Notes: a model not told the origin generated them from the sequence alone. A stretch of 6,184 nt of DNA from Desulfobulbaceae bacterium (GCA_030599175.1 JAUVON010000177.1:1-6184); one strand, 5' to 3'. Positions 1 through 6,159 are shown, counted from the stretch's first letter. Numbers and translations are program-made.

Positions 1-38
1 GTTGAGCAATCAACATCCCAGTGAAATGATCATGGCTC

Positions 39-67
39 TTTACAGAGTACAGAATTCGGCTTATAGC
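39..67 (+). promoter_or_regulatory. candidate sigma70 promoter for the ispDF cluster
   Basis: TTTACA at 39-44 matches the -35 consensus in 5 of 6 positions. TATAGC at 62-67 matches the -10 consensus in 4 of 6, and the spacer is exactly 17 bases. A start near 74 would leave a leader of about 90 bases before ispDF. A second -10-like hexamer, TATTAT at 87-92, has no convincing -35. The rest of 1-164 shows no gene I can support. The assignment rests on pattern only. Confidence 0.35.
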
Positions 68-145
68 CCGCTCCTTTTTTTCATGATATTATAGTCAGTG
101 TCCATACAGAAACAATTCCTCCATCATTCTCCTTTCAAAAACGAC

Positions 146-163
146 ATCGAAATAAAGCTCGAT
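146..163 (+). promoter_or_regulatory. small hairpin at the ispDF translation start
   Basis: ATCGA (146-150) and TCGAT (159-163) form a perfect 5-base inverted repeat around an 8-base loop, ending one base before the ispDF ATG. The loop contains AAAG (154-157), the only purine stretch that could act as a weak ribosome binding site, so the hairpin could limit initiation. The stem is short, so this could be chance. Confidence 0.2.
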
Positions 164-164
164 C

Positions 165-1361
165 ATGACATTCTCAGCTGCTGCTATAATTCCCGCTGCC
201 GGCATCGGCACCAGGATGAAACTTGACCACCCTAAACAGTTTCACCGGCTGAGTGGTGCTCCCATCCTTGTCCACACAGTAAAAGCATTTTTAAAAAACA
301 GCCATATCGACCAGATTGTTGTTGTTGTACCCGCTGACTGGATCAAACAGACCCGTGAGATGTTTACCGCATATGTCGATGAAGGTGCTGAAATTACAAT
401 AGTTCCGGGAGGAAAAAGAAGACAGGACTCTGTACTTGCCGGACTTAACACTATTAACCGGGAGATTGATATTGTACTGGTTCATGACGGAGCCAGACCT
501 CTTGTCTCCCAGACAGTCATCGACAGCTGCTATGAGGCTGCGATAAATAATGGTGCAGCAATAGCCGCCGTTCCTGTAAAAGATACCCTTAAGAAAGGTG
601 ACAAAACTGCAATGGTCACCGACACTGTTGAGCGAAAAAACCTCTGGCATGCCCAAACTCCCCAGGCGGCACGCAGGGAACTCCTTGTAAAAGCGTTTCA
701 GCAGCTGGGAGGAAAGGATGTGACTGATGAATCATCTCTTCTGCAACTCGCAGGAATCCCGGTGACTCTTGTGGCGGGATCTGAGAGCAACATCAAAATC
801 ACCCGGCCGGAAGATCTCCAACTGGCAGAAACAATCATGTGCAGCAGCACAAAAATTCCAGTTCGCATCGGCCACGGATATGATGCTCACCGATTCGCAG
901 AAAACAGGGCACTAGTGCTCGGTGGAGTAACCATACCCCACCCCCTCGGCCTTGCCGGTCATTCAGATGCGGATGTTCTTACCCATGCACTGTGTGATGC
1001 TATCCTGGGCGCTCTTGGTGAGGGGGACATAGGTCGCCACTTTCCTGATTCTGATAAACAGTTCAGCAATATCTACTCCATATCTCTTCTAGAACGTGTA
1101 ATAGCTCTGGCTACTTCACATTCCTATTCACTTGCCAATTGCGATATCACCCTGGTCTGCCAGGCACCGCGACTCGCTCCGTACCTTGATGAAATGAAAG
1201 AATTACTTGCCAAAACATGCAAAGTAAACAATAACAGCATCAATATTAAGGCGACAACTACTGAAAAGATGGGATTTACCGGAAGGGAAGAAGGAATCAG
1301 CTGCCATGCTGTTGTCCTTTTACATTCTTACAACCAACCCCAATTAACAGAACCAATATGA
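165..1361 (+). CDS. ispDF: bifunctional IspD/IspF enzyme of the MEP isoprenoid pathway
   Basis: A 398-residue fusion of two cytosolic enzymes. The IspD half (about 1-225) joins CTP to 2-C-methyl-D-erythritol 4-phosphate to give CDP-methylerythritol. The IspF half (about 233-390) cyclises CDP-methylerythritol 2-phosphate to the 2,4-cyclodiphosphate with release of CMP. IspD landmarks are PAAGIGTRM (10-18, Arg17), PKQF with Lys24, GGKRRQDSVLAGL (82-94), VHDGARP (106-112), TVERKNLWHAQTPQ (154-167) and NIKITRPEDL (209-218, Lys211). IspF landmarks are IGHGYDAH (235-242), with Asp240 and His242 as zinc ligands, HSDAD (266-270), the third zinc ligand His274, GDIGRHFPD (287-295) and KATTTEKMGFTGREEG (362-377). 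All key residues are present in both halves and the linker is short. The start is chosen because the nucleotide-binding loop begins only about 6 residues in; no good Shine-Dalgarno precedes it. It is the first gene of a cluster and its stop overlaps the next ATG. The assignment is secure. Confidence 0.96.
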   Translation: MTFSAAAIIPAAGIGTRMKLDHPKQFHRLSGAPILVHTVKAFLKNSHIDQIVVVVPADWIKQTREMFTAYVDEGAEITIVPGGKRRQDSVLAGLNTINREIDIVLVHDGARPLVSQTVIDSCYEAAINNGAAIAAVPVKDTLKKGDKTAMVTDTVERKNLWHAQTPQAARRELLVKAFQQLGGKDVTDESSLLQLAGIPVTLVAGSESNIKITRPEDLQLAETIMCSSTKIPVRIGHGYDAHRFAENRALVLGGVTIPHPLGLAGHSDADVLTHALCDAILGALGEGDIGRHFPDSDKQFSNIYSISLLERVIALATSHSYSLANCDITLVCQAPRLAPYLDEMKELLAKTCKVNNNSINIKATTTEKMGFTGREEGISCHAVVLLHSYNQPQLTEPI

Positions 1362-2500
1362 AAACAGAAATCAACAGAGAACGACTGGCCGCAACTTTTA
1401 CCGAGCTCTGCGAAATCAGCAGTCCCTCAAAAAAAGAAGGTGCTGTGGCATCCTACCTGCAACAGAAATTTAAAGACCTGGGTGCAGATTTAATCTATGA
1501 AGACAACTCTGCAGCCAAGACCGGCGCCGAATGCGGAAACCTTATTATTCGGTTCACCGGCAGTCATCCTGATCTTGAGGGGATCTTTTTGTCTTGCCAT
1601 ATGGATACCGTAGAACCTGGTGAGGGTGTTAAGGTAGTCCGCACAGAAGACATCTTTACCAGTGGGGGGGATACTGTTCTCGGCGGTGATGATAAATCAG
1701 GCATTGCCGCTATTCTTGAGTTAATCACATCACTGAAAGAAGATAACACCCCTCACTGTACTATAGAGATCATACTCACAACTTGTGAGGAGGTAGGCCT
1801 CCTTGGTGCCAAGGGTCTTGAATATGATACAATCCAGTCTGCATATGGATATGCTCTCGATTCAACTGGTATCGATCAAGTCATTACCGGCGCACCGGCA
1901 GCCAACAAATTTAAAATCAAAGTGAAAGGTGCCGCCGCCCATGCAGGTCTCAACCCGGAATCCGGCATAAACGCCTTATCCCTTACCGCTGAAGCTCTCA
2001 GCAAAATTGCTGTCGGCGGGCTTGATGAAGAATCCACCCGTAATTTTGGTCTCATACAAGGCGGTGCCGCCACAAATATTGTCCCTGAACTGATCACTAT
2101 TCATGGTGAGGTTCGCAGTCATTCCCGGGACAAGTTACTGGTATACACCCAGGAAATTGTAGACACATTCAATACTGTCATCAATAATTGGGGAGAACGG
2201 CAACCGGAAGGTAGTCCACACCCTTCAGTGGAATGCAATATCACCGATGACTACCCGGTACTGGCTCTGGAACAAAGCACTCCTGTTATCCAGAGAATTA
2301 AACAGGCCTCGAAAAAGATCGGCAAGGAACTGAAATTCATTGTGGCAGGAGGAGGCAGCGACGCCAATATCTTTAACGGATACGGACTGCCAACAGCAAT
2401 TGTGGCCACCGGCATGGACAAAGTGCATACAGTTGATGAACAACTTGATTTAAATGACCTTGTCAGTTTATCGGAACTCCTCCACGCGCTGACCACCTAG
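1358..2500 (+). CDS. M20-family metallopeptidase, PepT/YqjE-like
   Basis: A 380-residue di-zinc exopeptidase of the M20 family, close in length to the B. subtilis YqjE-like, PepT-related group and shorter than E. coli PepT (about 408). The metal site is complete: SCHMDTV with His81 and catalytic Asp83, GGDDKSG with bridging Asp111, TTCEEVG with general base Glu144 and ligand Glu145, ALDSTG with Asp168, and KVHTVDE with His357. The dimerisation lid domain runs from about 184 to 290 and includes GAAAHAG (191-197). There is no signal peptide, so it is probably cytosolic and releases amino acids from small peptides; the substrate cannot be read from the sequence. The ATG lies inside the ispDF stop (ATGA) and lacks a clear Shine-Dalgarno, which suggests translational coupling. 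A run of seven G (1664-1670) lies in frame within the Thr-Ser-Gly-Gly-Asp stretch. The family is clear; the name PepT is not proven. Confidence 0.9.
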   Translation: MKTEINRERLAATFTELCEISSPSKKEGAVASYLQQKFKDLGADLIYEDNSAAKTGAECGNLIIRFTGSHPDLEGIFLSCHMDTVEPGEGVKVVRTEDIFTSGGDTVLGGDDKSGIAAILELITSLKEDNTPHCTIEIILTTCEEVGLLGAKGLEYDTIQSAYGYALDSTGIDQVITGAPAANKFKIKVKGAAAHAGLNPESGINALSLTAEALSKIAVGGLDEESTRNFGLIQGGAATNIVPELITIHGEVRSHSRDKLLVYTQEIVDTFNTVINNWGERQPEGSPHPSVECNITDDYPVLALEQSTPVIQRIKQASKKIGKELKFIVAGGGSDANIFNGYGLPTAIVATGMDKVHTVDEQLDLNDLVSLSELLHALTT

Positions 2501-2503
2501 GAA
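2499..2503 (+). promoter_or_regulatory. ribosome binding site of purF
   Basis: AGGAA overlaps the TAG stop of the upstream peptidase gene and sits 8 bases before the purF ATG at 2512. This supports that start and continued translation through the cluster. Confidence 0.6.
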
Positions 2504-2511
2504 ATACCCCT

Positions 2512-3933
2512 ATGTCAGACCATATCAGTTTGCAATCTCATACAGACCGCCCAACCCATGAATGCGGAGTGTGTGGTATTTTCAACCACGAAGACTCTTC
2601 GAAACTGACCTATTTCGGTCTCTATGCCCTCCAGCACAGAGGACAGGAAAGTGCAGGCATTGTCACGTCCGACGGAAGCCATGTGAATGTCTATAAGGAT
2701 ATGGGTCTTGTCCCTGAAATCTTCTCAGAAGAGATCCTTCAGGATTTACAAGGACATATTTCCATTGGTCATGTCCGCTATTCTACTACCGGTGCGTCCA
2801 ATGTGACAAATACCCAGCCATTGATGGTCACCCATAAGGGAACAACTCTGGCTGTGGCCCACAACGGCAATCTTGTCAACTCTATTGAGTTACGCTCAAG
2901 ACTGGAGGAACAGGGATCAATCTTTCAGACCAATATGGATAGCGAAGTGGTTCTGCACCTGATGGCACGGGCGACCCATCTCGGACTGGAAAAAGCACTT
3001 GAAAAGACCTTTTCCACCCTGAAGGGGGCTTATTCTCTTCTTATGATGACGCAGGATACGATGATTGCCGTTCGTGACCCGGATGGTTTCCGCCCCTTAT
3101 GTCTCGGCCGCTTAAACAACGGTGGGTGGGTTGTCGCTTCTGAAACCTGCGCACTGGATCTCATAGAGGCGGAGTATGTTCGTGATGTAGAACCTGGTGA
3201 AATCATCATCTTCCACGCCGACAAAATGAAATCACTCTATCCCTGGCCCAAACAGGACAGCCATTTCTGTATCTTCGAACAAGTCTATTTTGCCCGCCCG
3301 GATTCAGATATTTTTGGCATCAATGTATACCAGGCAAGGAAACGCATGGGGAAAATTCTAGCGCAGGAGGCCAGGATAGATGCGGATTTTGTCATGCCCT
3401 TTCCCGATTCCGGAAACTATGCGGCTATCGGATACTCGCAGGCTTCGGGCATTCCACTTGAAATGGGTGTTATCCGCAATCACTATGTCGGCCGCACCTT
3501 CATCCAGCCGACCCAGTCCATGCGGGACTTTAATGTAAAAGTCAAACTCAACCCGGTCCGCTCTTTTTTAAAGGATAAAAGAGTGATCATAGTTGAAGAC
3601 TCAATAATTCGAGGTACCACCGGCAAGAGCAGGGTAAGGGCAATAAGGGAGGCGGGAGCAAAAGAGGTGCATATGGTTATCAGTTGTCCTCCAACACGGC
3701 ATGCCTGTTACTATGGTATAGATTTTCCCTCTTCTACTCAGCTCGTTGCCTGTAATAAAGAGGTCGATGAGATTGCTGTTTATCTAGGACTCGACTCACT
3801 TCACTACCTGAGCCTTGAGGGACTGGTAGAAGCTACGGGCCTGACCAGAAAGCATTTCTGCCTTGCCTGTTTTGATGGGAACTACCCTGTTGAACCGGAC
3901 AGGTCGTTCCATAAAGACGCTCTAGGCAGGTAG
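2512..3933 (+). CDS. purF: amidophosphoribosyltransferase (PurF)
   Basis: A 473-residue enzyme catalysing the committed step of purine synthesis: glutamine amide nitrogen plus PRPP gives 5-phosphoribosylamine, glutamate and PPi. The N-terminal Ntn glutaminase domain begins at Cys18 in HECGVCGIF, so a 17-residue propeptide (1-17) must be cut off, as in the Bacillus-type enzymes. Other glutaminase landmarks are LQHRGQESAG (40-49), HVRYSTTG (87-94), AHNGNL (116-121) and RDPDGFRPL (188-196). The C-terminal phosphoribosyltransferase domain has PFPDSG (296-301), GRTFIQP (327-333) and the PRPP loop VIIVEDSIIRGTT (358-370). Cys253, Cys399, Cys450 and Cys453 (the last two in CLACF) fit the [4Fe-4S] ligands of the B. 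subtilis type, which makes the enzyme oxygen-sensitive. It ends 3 bases from a convergent gene. The assignment is secure; the cluster is inferred by motif comparison. Confidence 0.97.
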   Translation: MSDHISLQSHTDRPTHECGVCGIFNHEDSSKLTYFGLYALQHRGQESAGIVTSDGSHVNVYKDMGLVPEIFSEEILQDLQGHISIGHVRYSTTGASNVTNTQPLMVTHKGTTLAVAHNGNLVNSIELRSRLEEQGSIFQTNMDSEVVLHLMARATHLGLEKALEKTFSTLKGAYSLLMMTQDTMIAVRDPDGFRPLCLGRLNNGGWVVASETCALDLIEAEYVRDVEPGEIIIFHADKMKSLYPWPKQDSHFCIFEQVYFARPDSDIFGINVYQARKRMGKILAQEARIDADFVMPFPDSGNYAAIGYSQASGIPLEMGVIRNHYVGRTFIQPTQSMRDFNVKVKLNPVRSFLKDKRVIIVEDSIIRGTTGKSRVRAIREAGAKEVHMVISCPPTRHACYYGIDFPSSTQLVACNKEVDEIAVYLGLDSLHYLSLEGLVEATGLTRKHFCLACFDGNYPVEPDRSFHKDALGR

Positions 3934-3963
3934 TTGTCAGATACGAGCTACCACACAGTTTTT
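3929..3963 (+). terminator. weak candidate terminator after purF
   Basis: GGTAG (3929-3933) pairs with CTACC (3948-3952), extended by a T·G and a T-A pair around a 10-base loop. Five T follow at 3959-3963 after a 6-base gap. The large loop and the gap make this poor, and it lies across the purF stop and inside the end of the opposing gene. It is listed because no better terminator exists between the two convergent genes. Confidence 0.15.
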
Positions 3964-4833
3964 ACCACCTTTTTTAGCATCATACATGGCTCGATCTGCT
4001 CGCTCCATCATTGATCGTTCGTCTTCTCCCTTGGACAGACTTTTATCTCGTTCACACTCCACCAATCCGATGGAAAGGGTGGTTTCACCATATTTTTTTT
4101 CAAAGAAACTTAAACGAATCCGCTCGACAATTTCCATACCCTGATCAGAGCTTGCCTGGGGCAGGAGTACACAAAACTCATCCCCGCCAAGTCTGAAACA
4201 CATATCGACCTTGTCTCGAGTACATTCGACAAGTATTTTTCCCAGACTGATAAGCACCTCATCTCCTGCCTGATGCCCATACTCATCATTATATTCCTTA
4301 AAATTGTCCACATCAATAAGCGCCAGGATTAGCGAATAGTTCTGCCTGTATGCTCTTCCCACTTCATAAGGAAATAGCTCATTAAAAGATCTTCGGTTTA
4401 AAAGGGACGTCAGGGCGTCATGCCGTGACAGTCGTTCCAGCTCGCGTACCAGATTTCGCTCCCGAACTGCCCGGGCAAACTTTGCTTCAAGCTCTGCCGG
4501 ATCTATCGGTTTTTTTATAAAATCCATCGCCCCGGCCTTAATCACCTCGGCATAATTTGCGGTTTGAGAAAAACCCGTAGAAATTATCACGTCTGTGTCT
4601 TTATACTTACGTTTTATATGATCAAGAAGTTCCAGGCCATCCATACCCGGCATGTGAATATCTGACAAAACGAGATCAACAGGTGTGAATTCCAACACTT
4701 TGATGGCTTCCAGGCTATCTCCGGCAACCAGACAATTATACCCCAGTGCTTTCACCAATACACTGAGATGCATGCGAACGAACTCATCATCGTCCACTAC
4801 TAATACTACAATAGTCTCTTTCTTCTCTTCCAT
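3937..4833 (-). CDS. response regulator with REC and GGDEF domains (diguanylate cyclase)
   Basis: A 298-residue soluble two-domain protein predicted to make c-di-GMP from two GTP when phosphorylated by an unidentified histidine kinase. The REC domain (about 7-125) has the acidic pocket DDDE (14-17), phospho-acceptor Asp58 in SDIHMPGMDG, switch Thr86 in STGF, and Lys108 in KKP. A charged helix (about 118-138) links directly to the GGDEF domain (138-298). That domain shows DALTSLLNRR (139-148), the metal and GTP site DVDNFKEYND (174-183), GHQAGD (186-191), RLGGDEF (214-220) and the ending RADRAMYDAKKGGKN. The layout is like WspR, with one REC domain. The catalytic residues are intact, but the allosteric inhibition site is degenerate: the position of the RxxD arginine is Asp207. 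GGAG four bases before the ATG supports the start. It is convergent with purF and divergent from the HD gene. No kinase gene is in view. Confidence 0.93.
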   Translation of the reverse strand: MEEKKETIVVLVVDDDEFVRMHLSVLVKALGYNCLVAGDSLEAIKVLEFTPVDLVLSDIHMPGMDGLELLDHIKRKYKDTDVIISTGFSQTANYAEVIKAGAMDFIKKPIDPAELEAKFARAVRERNLVRELERLSRHDALTSLLNRRSFNELFPYEVGRAYRQNYSLILALIDVDNFKEYNDEYGHQAGDEVLISLGKILVECTRDKVDMCFRLGGDEFCVLLPQASSDQGMEIVERIRLSFFEKKYGETTLSIGLVECERDKSLSKGEDERSMMERADRAMYDAKKGGKNCVVARI

Positions 4834-4837
4834 TTAT

Positions 4838-4841
4838 CTCC
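4838..4841 (-). promoter_or_regulatory. ribosome binding site of the REC-GGDEF gene
   Basis: On the minus strand GGAG is followed by ATAA and then the ATG at 4833. The spacing is slightly short, but this is the clearest Shine-Dalgarno in the window and it fixes the start. Confidence 0.6.
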
Positions 4842-4894
4842 AAATGAACCAGCTCAAAATTGATCTTTGTCTTCTTTTCTTCCGACGTTTGAAA

Positions 4895-4923
4895 ATTATA
4901 CCCGATACTTTTCTATTCTGCCC
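4895..4923 (-). promoter_or_regulatory. candidate promoter of the REC-GGDEF gene
   Basis: A perfect -10 hexamer, TATAAT, reads on the minus strand at 4900-4895. It would give a leader of about 55 bases before the ATG. The -35 position 17 bases upstream (4923-4918, GGGCAG) is poor, so an activator may be needed or the match may be chance in AT-rich DNA. Confidence 0.35.
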
Positions 4924-4976
4924 GGATGAACCCTGCATGGACAAATTATTTTCTCCCATTCATTTGCAATTATTTT

Positions 4977-5005
4977 TTTACGAAATCATCAGTAGATGAT
5001 AGACT
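4977..5005 (+). promoter_or_regulatory. weak candidate promoter of the HD gene
   Basis: TTTACG (4977-4982) and TAGACT (5000-5005) each match the sigma70 consensus in 4 of 6 positions, with a 17-base spacer. Transcription would begin near 5012. That leaves almost no leader for the GTG at 5020 but about 40 bases for the ATG at 5053. Confidence 0.25.
4985..5000. repeat. perfect 6+6 inverted repeat, operator-like
   Basis: ATCATC (4985-4990) and GATGAT (4995-5000) are exact reverse complements around AGTA. The repeat occupies the spacer of the candidate HD-gene promoter, a classic place for a repressor, and lies 20 bases before the GTG start. It could also form a small RNA hairpin if transcribed from further upstream. 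No protein partner is identifiable. Confidence 0.4.
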
Positions 5006-5019
5006 CATAAAAGAATGAT

Positions 5020-5952
5020 GTGCTGGATGGTCAGGAAAAACTCGAAGTGACAATGGACAATACATACATTACAAAAATTTTCGAAGGGGGCAACACAGGC
5101 AACCCACTCGACGAAATCATTTCTCTGTCATCCGAGATATGCCCCACTGCAGACCATCTGTTACTCCGGACTATCTACAAAGACCTCCGGTCTTTTTTTT
5201 CAGGATCCCATTTATTTTTTCAAAAAAACAGCCTTCAATATCATGATCTGCGCCACAGTCAGATGGTGGTACTTGCAACTATCCGGCTTTTGCACGGACT
5301 TCATTGCAACCATGTGCATATCAGCGAGGATATGCTGACCAAGAGTCTGCTGAGTGCCTGTTTTCATGATACGGGAATGTTGTTGCTAAACGGGGATAAT
5401 GCCAACTCCGGTACAGAATATATTGCCCGGCATGAAGAGAGGTCTATTCTCTTTCTCGATCGTTATATTACCCACAAAAACCTGGATCGGAAGATCTCAA
5501 AAGACTGTGCCACCATTATTCATTACACCAACCTTTCTCTTGACCCCGCTACTTTTGATCTCCACTCTCTTGAAGTGCAGCTTGCAGGACAGGTAGTCGG
5601 TTCTGCAGATATACTGGCACAGATGGCTGACAGATATTATCTGGAATCCCTCCCTGTACTCTACAGGGAACTTAAGGGCGGTAGTGGCTGCCAGTACACT
5701 TCAGCGCTGAACCTGATGGAACATACCGCCAATTTTTACCATAATGTGATCCAGGAACGGCTGGTACACACTTTTTCAAACATATCTCAATCCATGCGTC
5801 TGCATTTTTATGAGAGGTATAAGATTGACCGCAACCTTTATGCTGAAAATATCCGCAAAAATATAACCTACCTGGAACAGACCATTACACAATGTAAAAC
5901 AGAATTTGGCTGTATGAAGGAGTTACTGCAAAGAAGACCACCGACTATTTAG
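5020..5952 (+). CDS. HD-domain metal-dependent phosphohydrolase-like protein
   Basis: A soluble protein of 310 residues from the GTG at 5020, or 299 from the ATG at 5053. Neither start has a strong ribosome binding site (GAAG lies 5 bases before the ATG), and the candidate promoter position favours the ATG. The HD-superfamily metal site is visible: YHDLRH (74-79, His75 and His79), FHDTGM (115-120, His116 and Asp117), His138 in RHEERS, His168 in IIHYTN, and Asp197 in GSADILAQMADRYYLE. The HxxxH followed by HD and a distant Asp recalls the class I cyclic nucleotide phosphodiesterase fold. It lacks the HHE...GYP signature of HD-GYP c-di-GMP phosphodiesterases, and the usual Lys after HDxG is Met120. 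The C-terminal part (about 230-305) looks helical. The gene is divergent from a diguanylate cyclase and contains a terminator-like hairpin. The substrate is unknown; a cyclic nucleotide is only a guess. Confidence 0.85.
   Translation: MLDGQEKLEVTMDNTYITKIFEGGNTGNPLDEIISLSSEICPTADHLLLRTIYKDLRSFFSGSHLFFQKNSLQYHDLRHSQMVVLATIRLLHGLHCNHVHISEDMLTKSLLSACFHDTGMLLLNGDNANSGTEYIARHEERSILFLDRYITHKNLDRKISKDCATIIHYTNLSLDPATFDLHSLEVQLAGQVVGSADILAQMADRYYLESLPVLYRELKGGSGCQYTSALNLMEHTANFYHNVIQERLVHTFSNISQSMRLHFYERYKIDRNLYAENIRKNITYLEQTITQCKTEFGCMKELLQRRPPTI
5179..5200 (+). terminator. terminator-like hairpin inside the HD gene
   Basis: AAAGACC (5179-5185) pairs perfectly with GGTCTTT (5189-5195) around a 3-base loop, and the T run continues to 5200 (eight T in total, 5193-5200). 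This has the shape of an intrinsic terminator or attenuator, 127 to 160 bases into the coding region. The stem has only three G-C pairs, and active translation would be expected to mask it. Confidence 0.3.
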
Positions 5953-6148
5953 TTCGTGGGTCTTTACCCGTTTCAAACATCTCAAACAGATCGTAAAAAA
6001 GCTTGGTTACCGTGCTGAAATGGGTGGTTGAACCCGAGGCGGCATACGCCTTTGTAAGTTCCATTGCCCTGGCAACACTCTCTTGACTTTCAAGATTATT
6101 GGGATCTTTTAAAGCCGCGACAAGTCTCTTTCCGATATCATCTTCCAT
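5945..6148 (-). CDS. small hypothetical protein, 67 residues
   Basis: I do not recognise this protein. It has 67 residues, mixed charge, no cysteine, no signal peptide and no membrane segment. Residues 3-35 and 42-60 look helical (KRLVAALKD, ESVARAMELTKAYA, FSTVTKLFYDLFEMFE), and the C-terminus is short and basic. GGAAGA five bases before the ATG supports the start and argues for a real gene. Its stop lies inside the end of the HD gene, with an 8-base tail-to-tail overlap. Its promoter and any upstream partner lie at or beyond the window edge. Helical proteins of this size are often adaptors, regulators or antitoxin-like partners, but nothing here allows a choice. Confidence 0.6.
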   Translation of the reverse strand: MEDDIGKRLVAALKDPNNLESQESVARAMELTKAYAASGSTTHFSTVTKLFYDLFEMFETGKDPRTK

Positions 6149-6153
6149 AGCAT

Positions 6154-6159
6154 TCTTCC
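6154..6159 (-). promoter_or_regulatory. ribosome binding site of the 67-residue gene
   Basis: GGAAGA on the minus strand ends 5 bases before the ATG at 6148, an ideal spacing. Another ATG at 6153 is out of frame and too close to this site. Confidence 0.5.

Noticed and set aside
57..81. GGC-TTATA-GCC followed by seven T, as an upstream terminator
   Set aside because: The stem is only 3 base pairs and is separated from the T run by 6 bases.
2..94. Open plus-strand frame running from the window edge to a TAG at 92-94, possibly the tail of an upstream gene
   Set aside because: It is only about 30 residues with no recognisable motif, and it overlaps the best promoter candidate. It cannot be told from chance.
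291..656. 121-residue minus-strand frame inside ispDF
   Set aside because: It lies wholly antisense to the conserved IspD domain and resembles no protein I know, so it is a shadow frame.
1664..1670. G7 tract in the peptidase gene as a phase-variation switch
   Set aside because: The frame is intact and encodes conserved glycines before the metal-binding Asp. A single G7 in a housekeeping-type enzyme is weak evidence.
4685..4999. 104-residue plus-strand frame across the cyclase start and the intergenic region
   Set aside because: Half of it is antisense to a well-supported gene, and the rest is low-complexity translation of AT-rich DNA with no ribosome binding site or motif.
4834..5019. c-di-GMP riboswitch or sigma54 promoter in the divergent region
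   Set aside because: No GEMM-like conserved core is visible, and no GG-N10-GC pair with -24/-12 context was found.
5020..5952. HD gene product as an HD-GYP c-di-GMP phosphodiesterase
   Set aside because: There is no HHExxxGxGYP motif and the Lys of HDxGK is Met, so only the wider HD superfamily is supported.
5956..5973. GGGT-CTTT-ACCC hairpin after the HD gene stop, as a terminator
   Set aside because: It has four Watson-Crick pairs plus wobbles and only two or three T after it, with no T tract on the minus strand either. It encodes part of the small gene.
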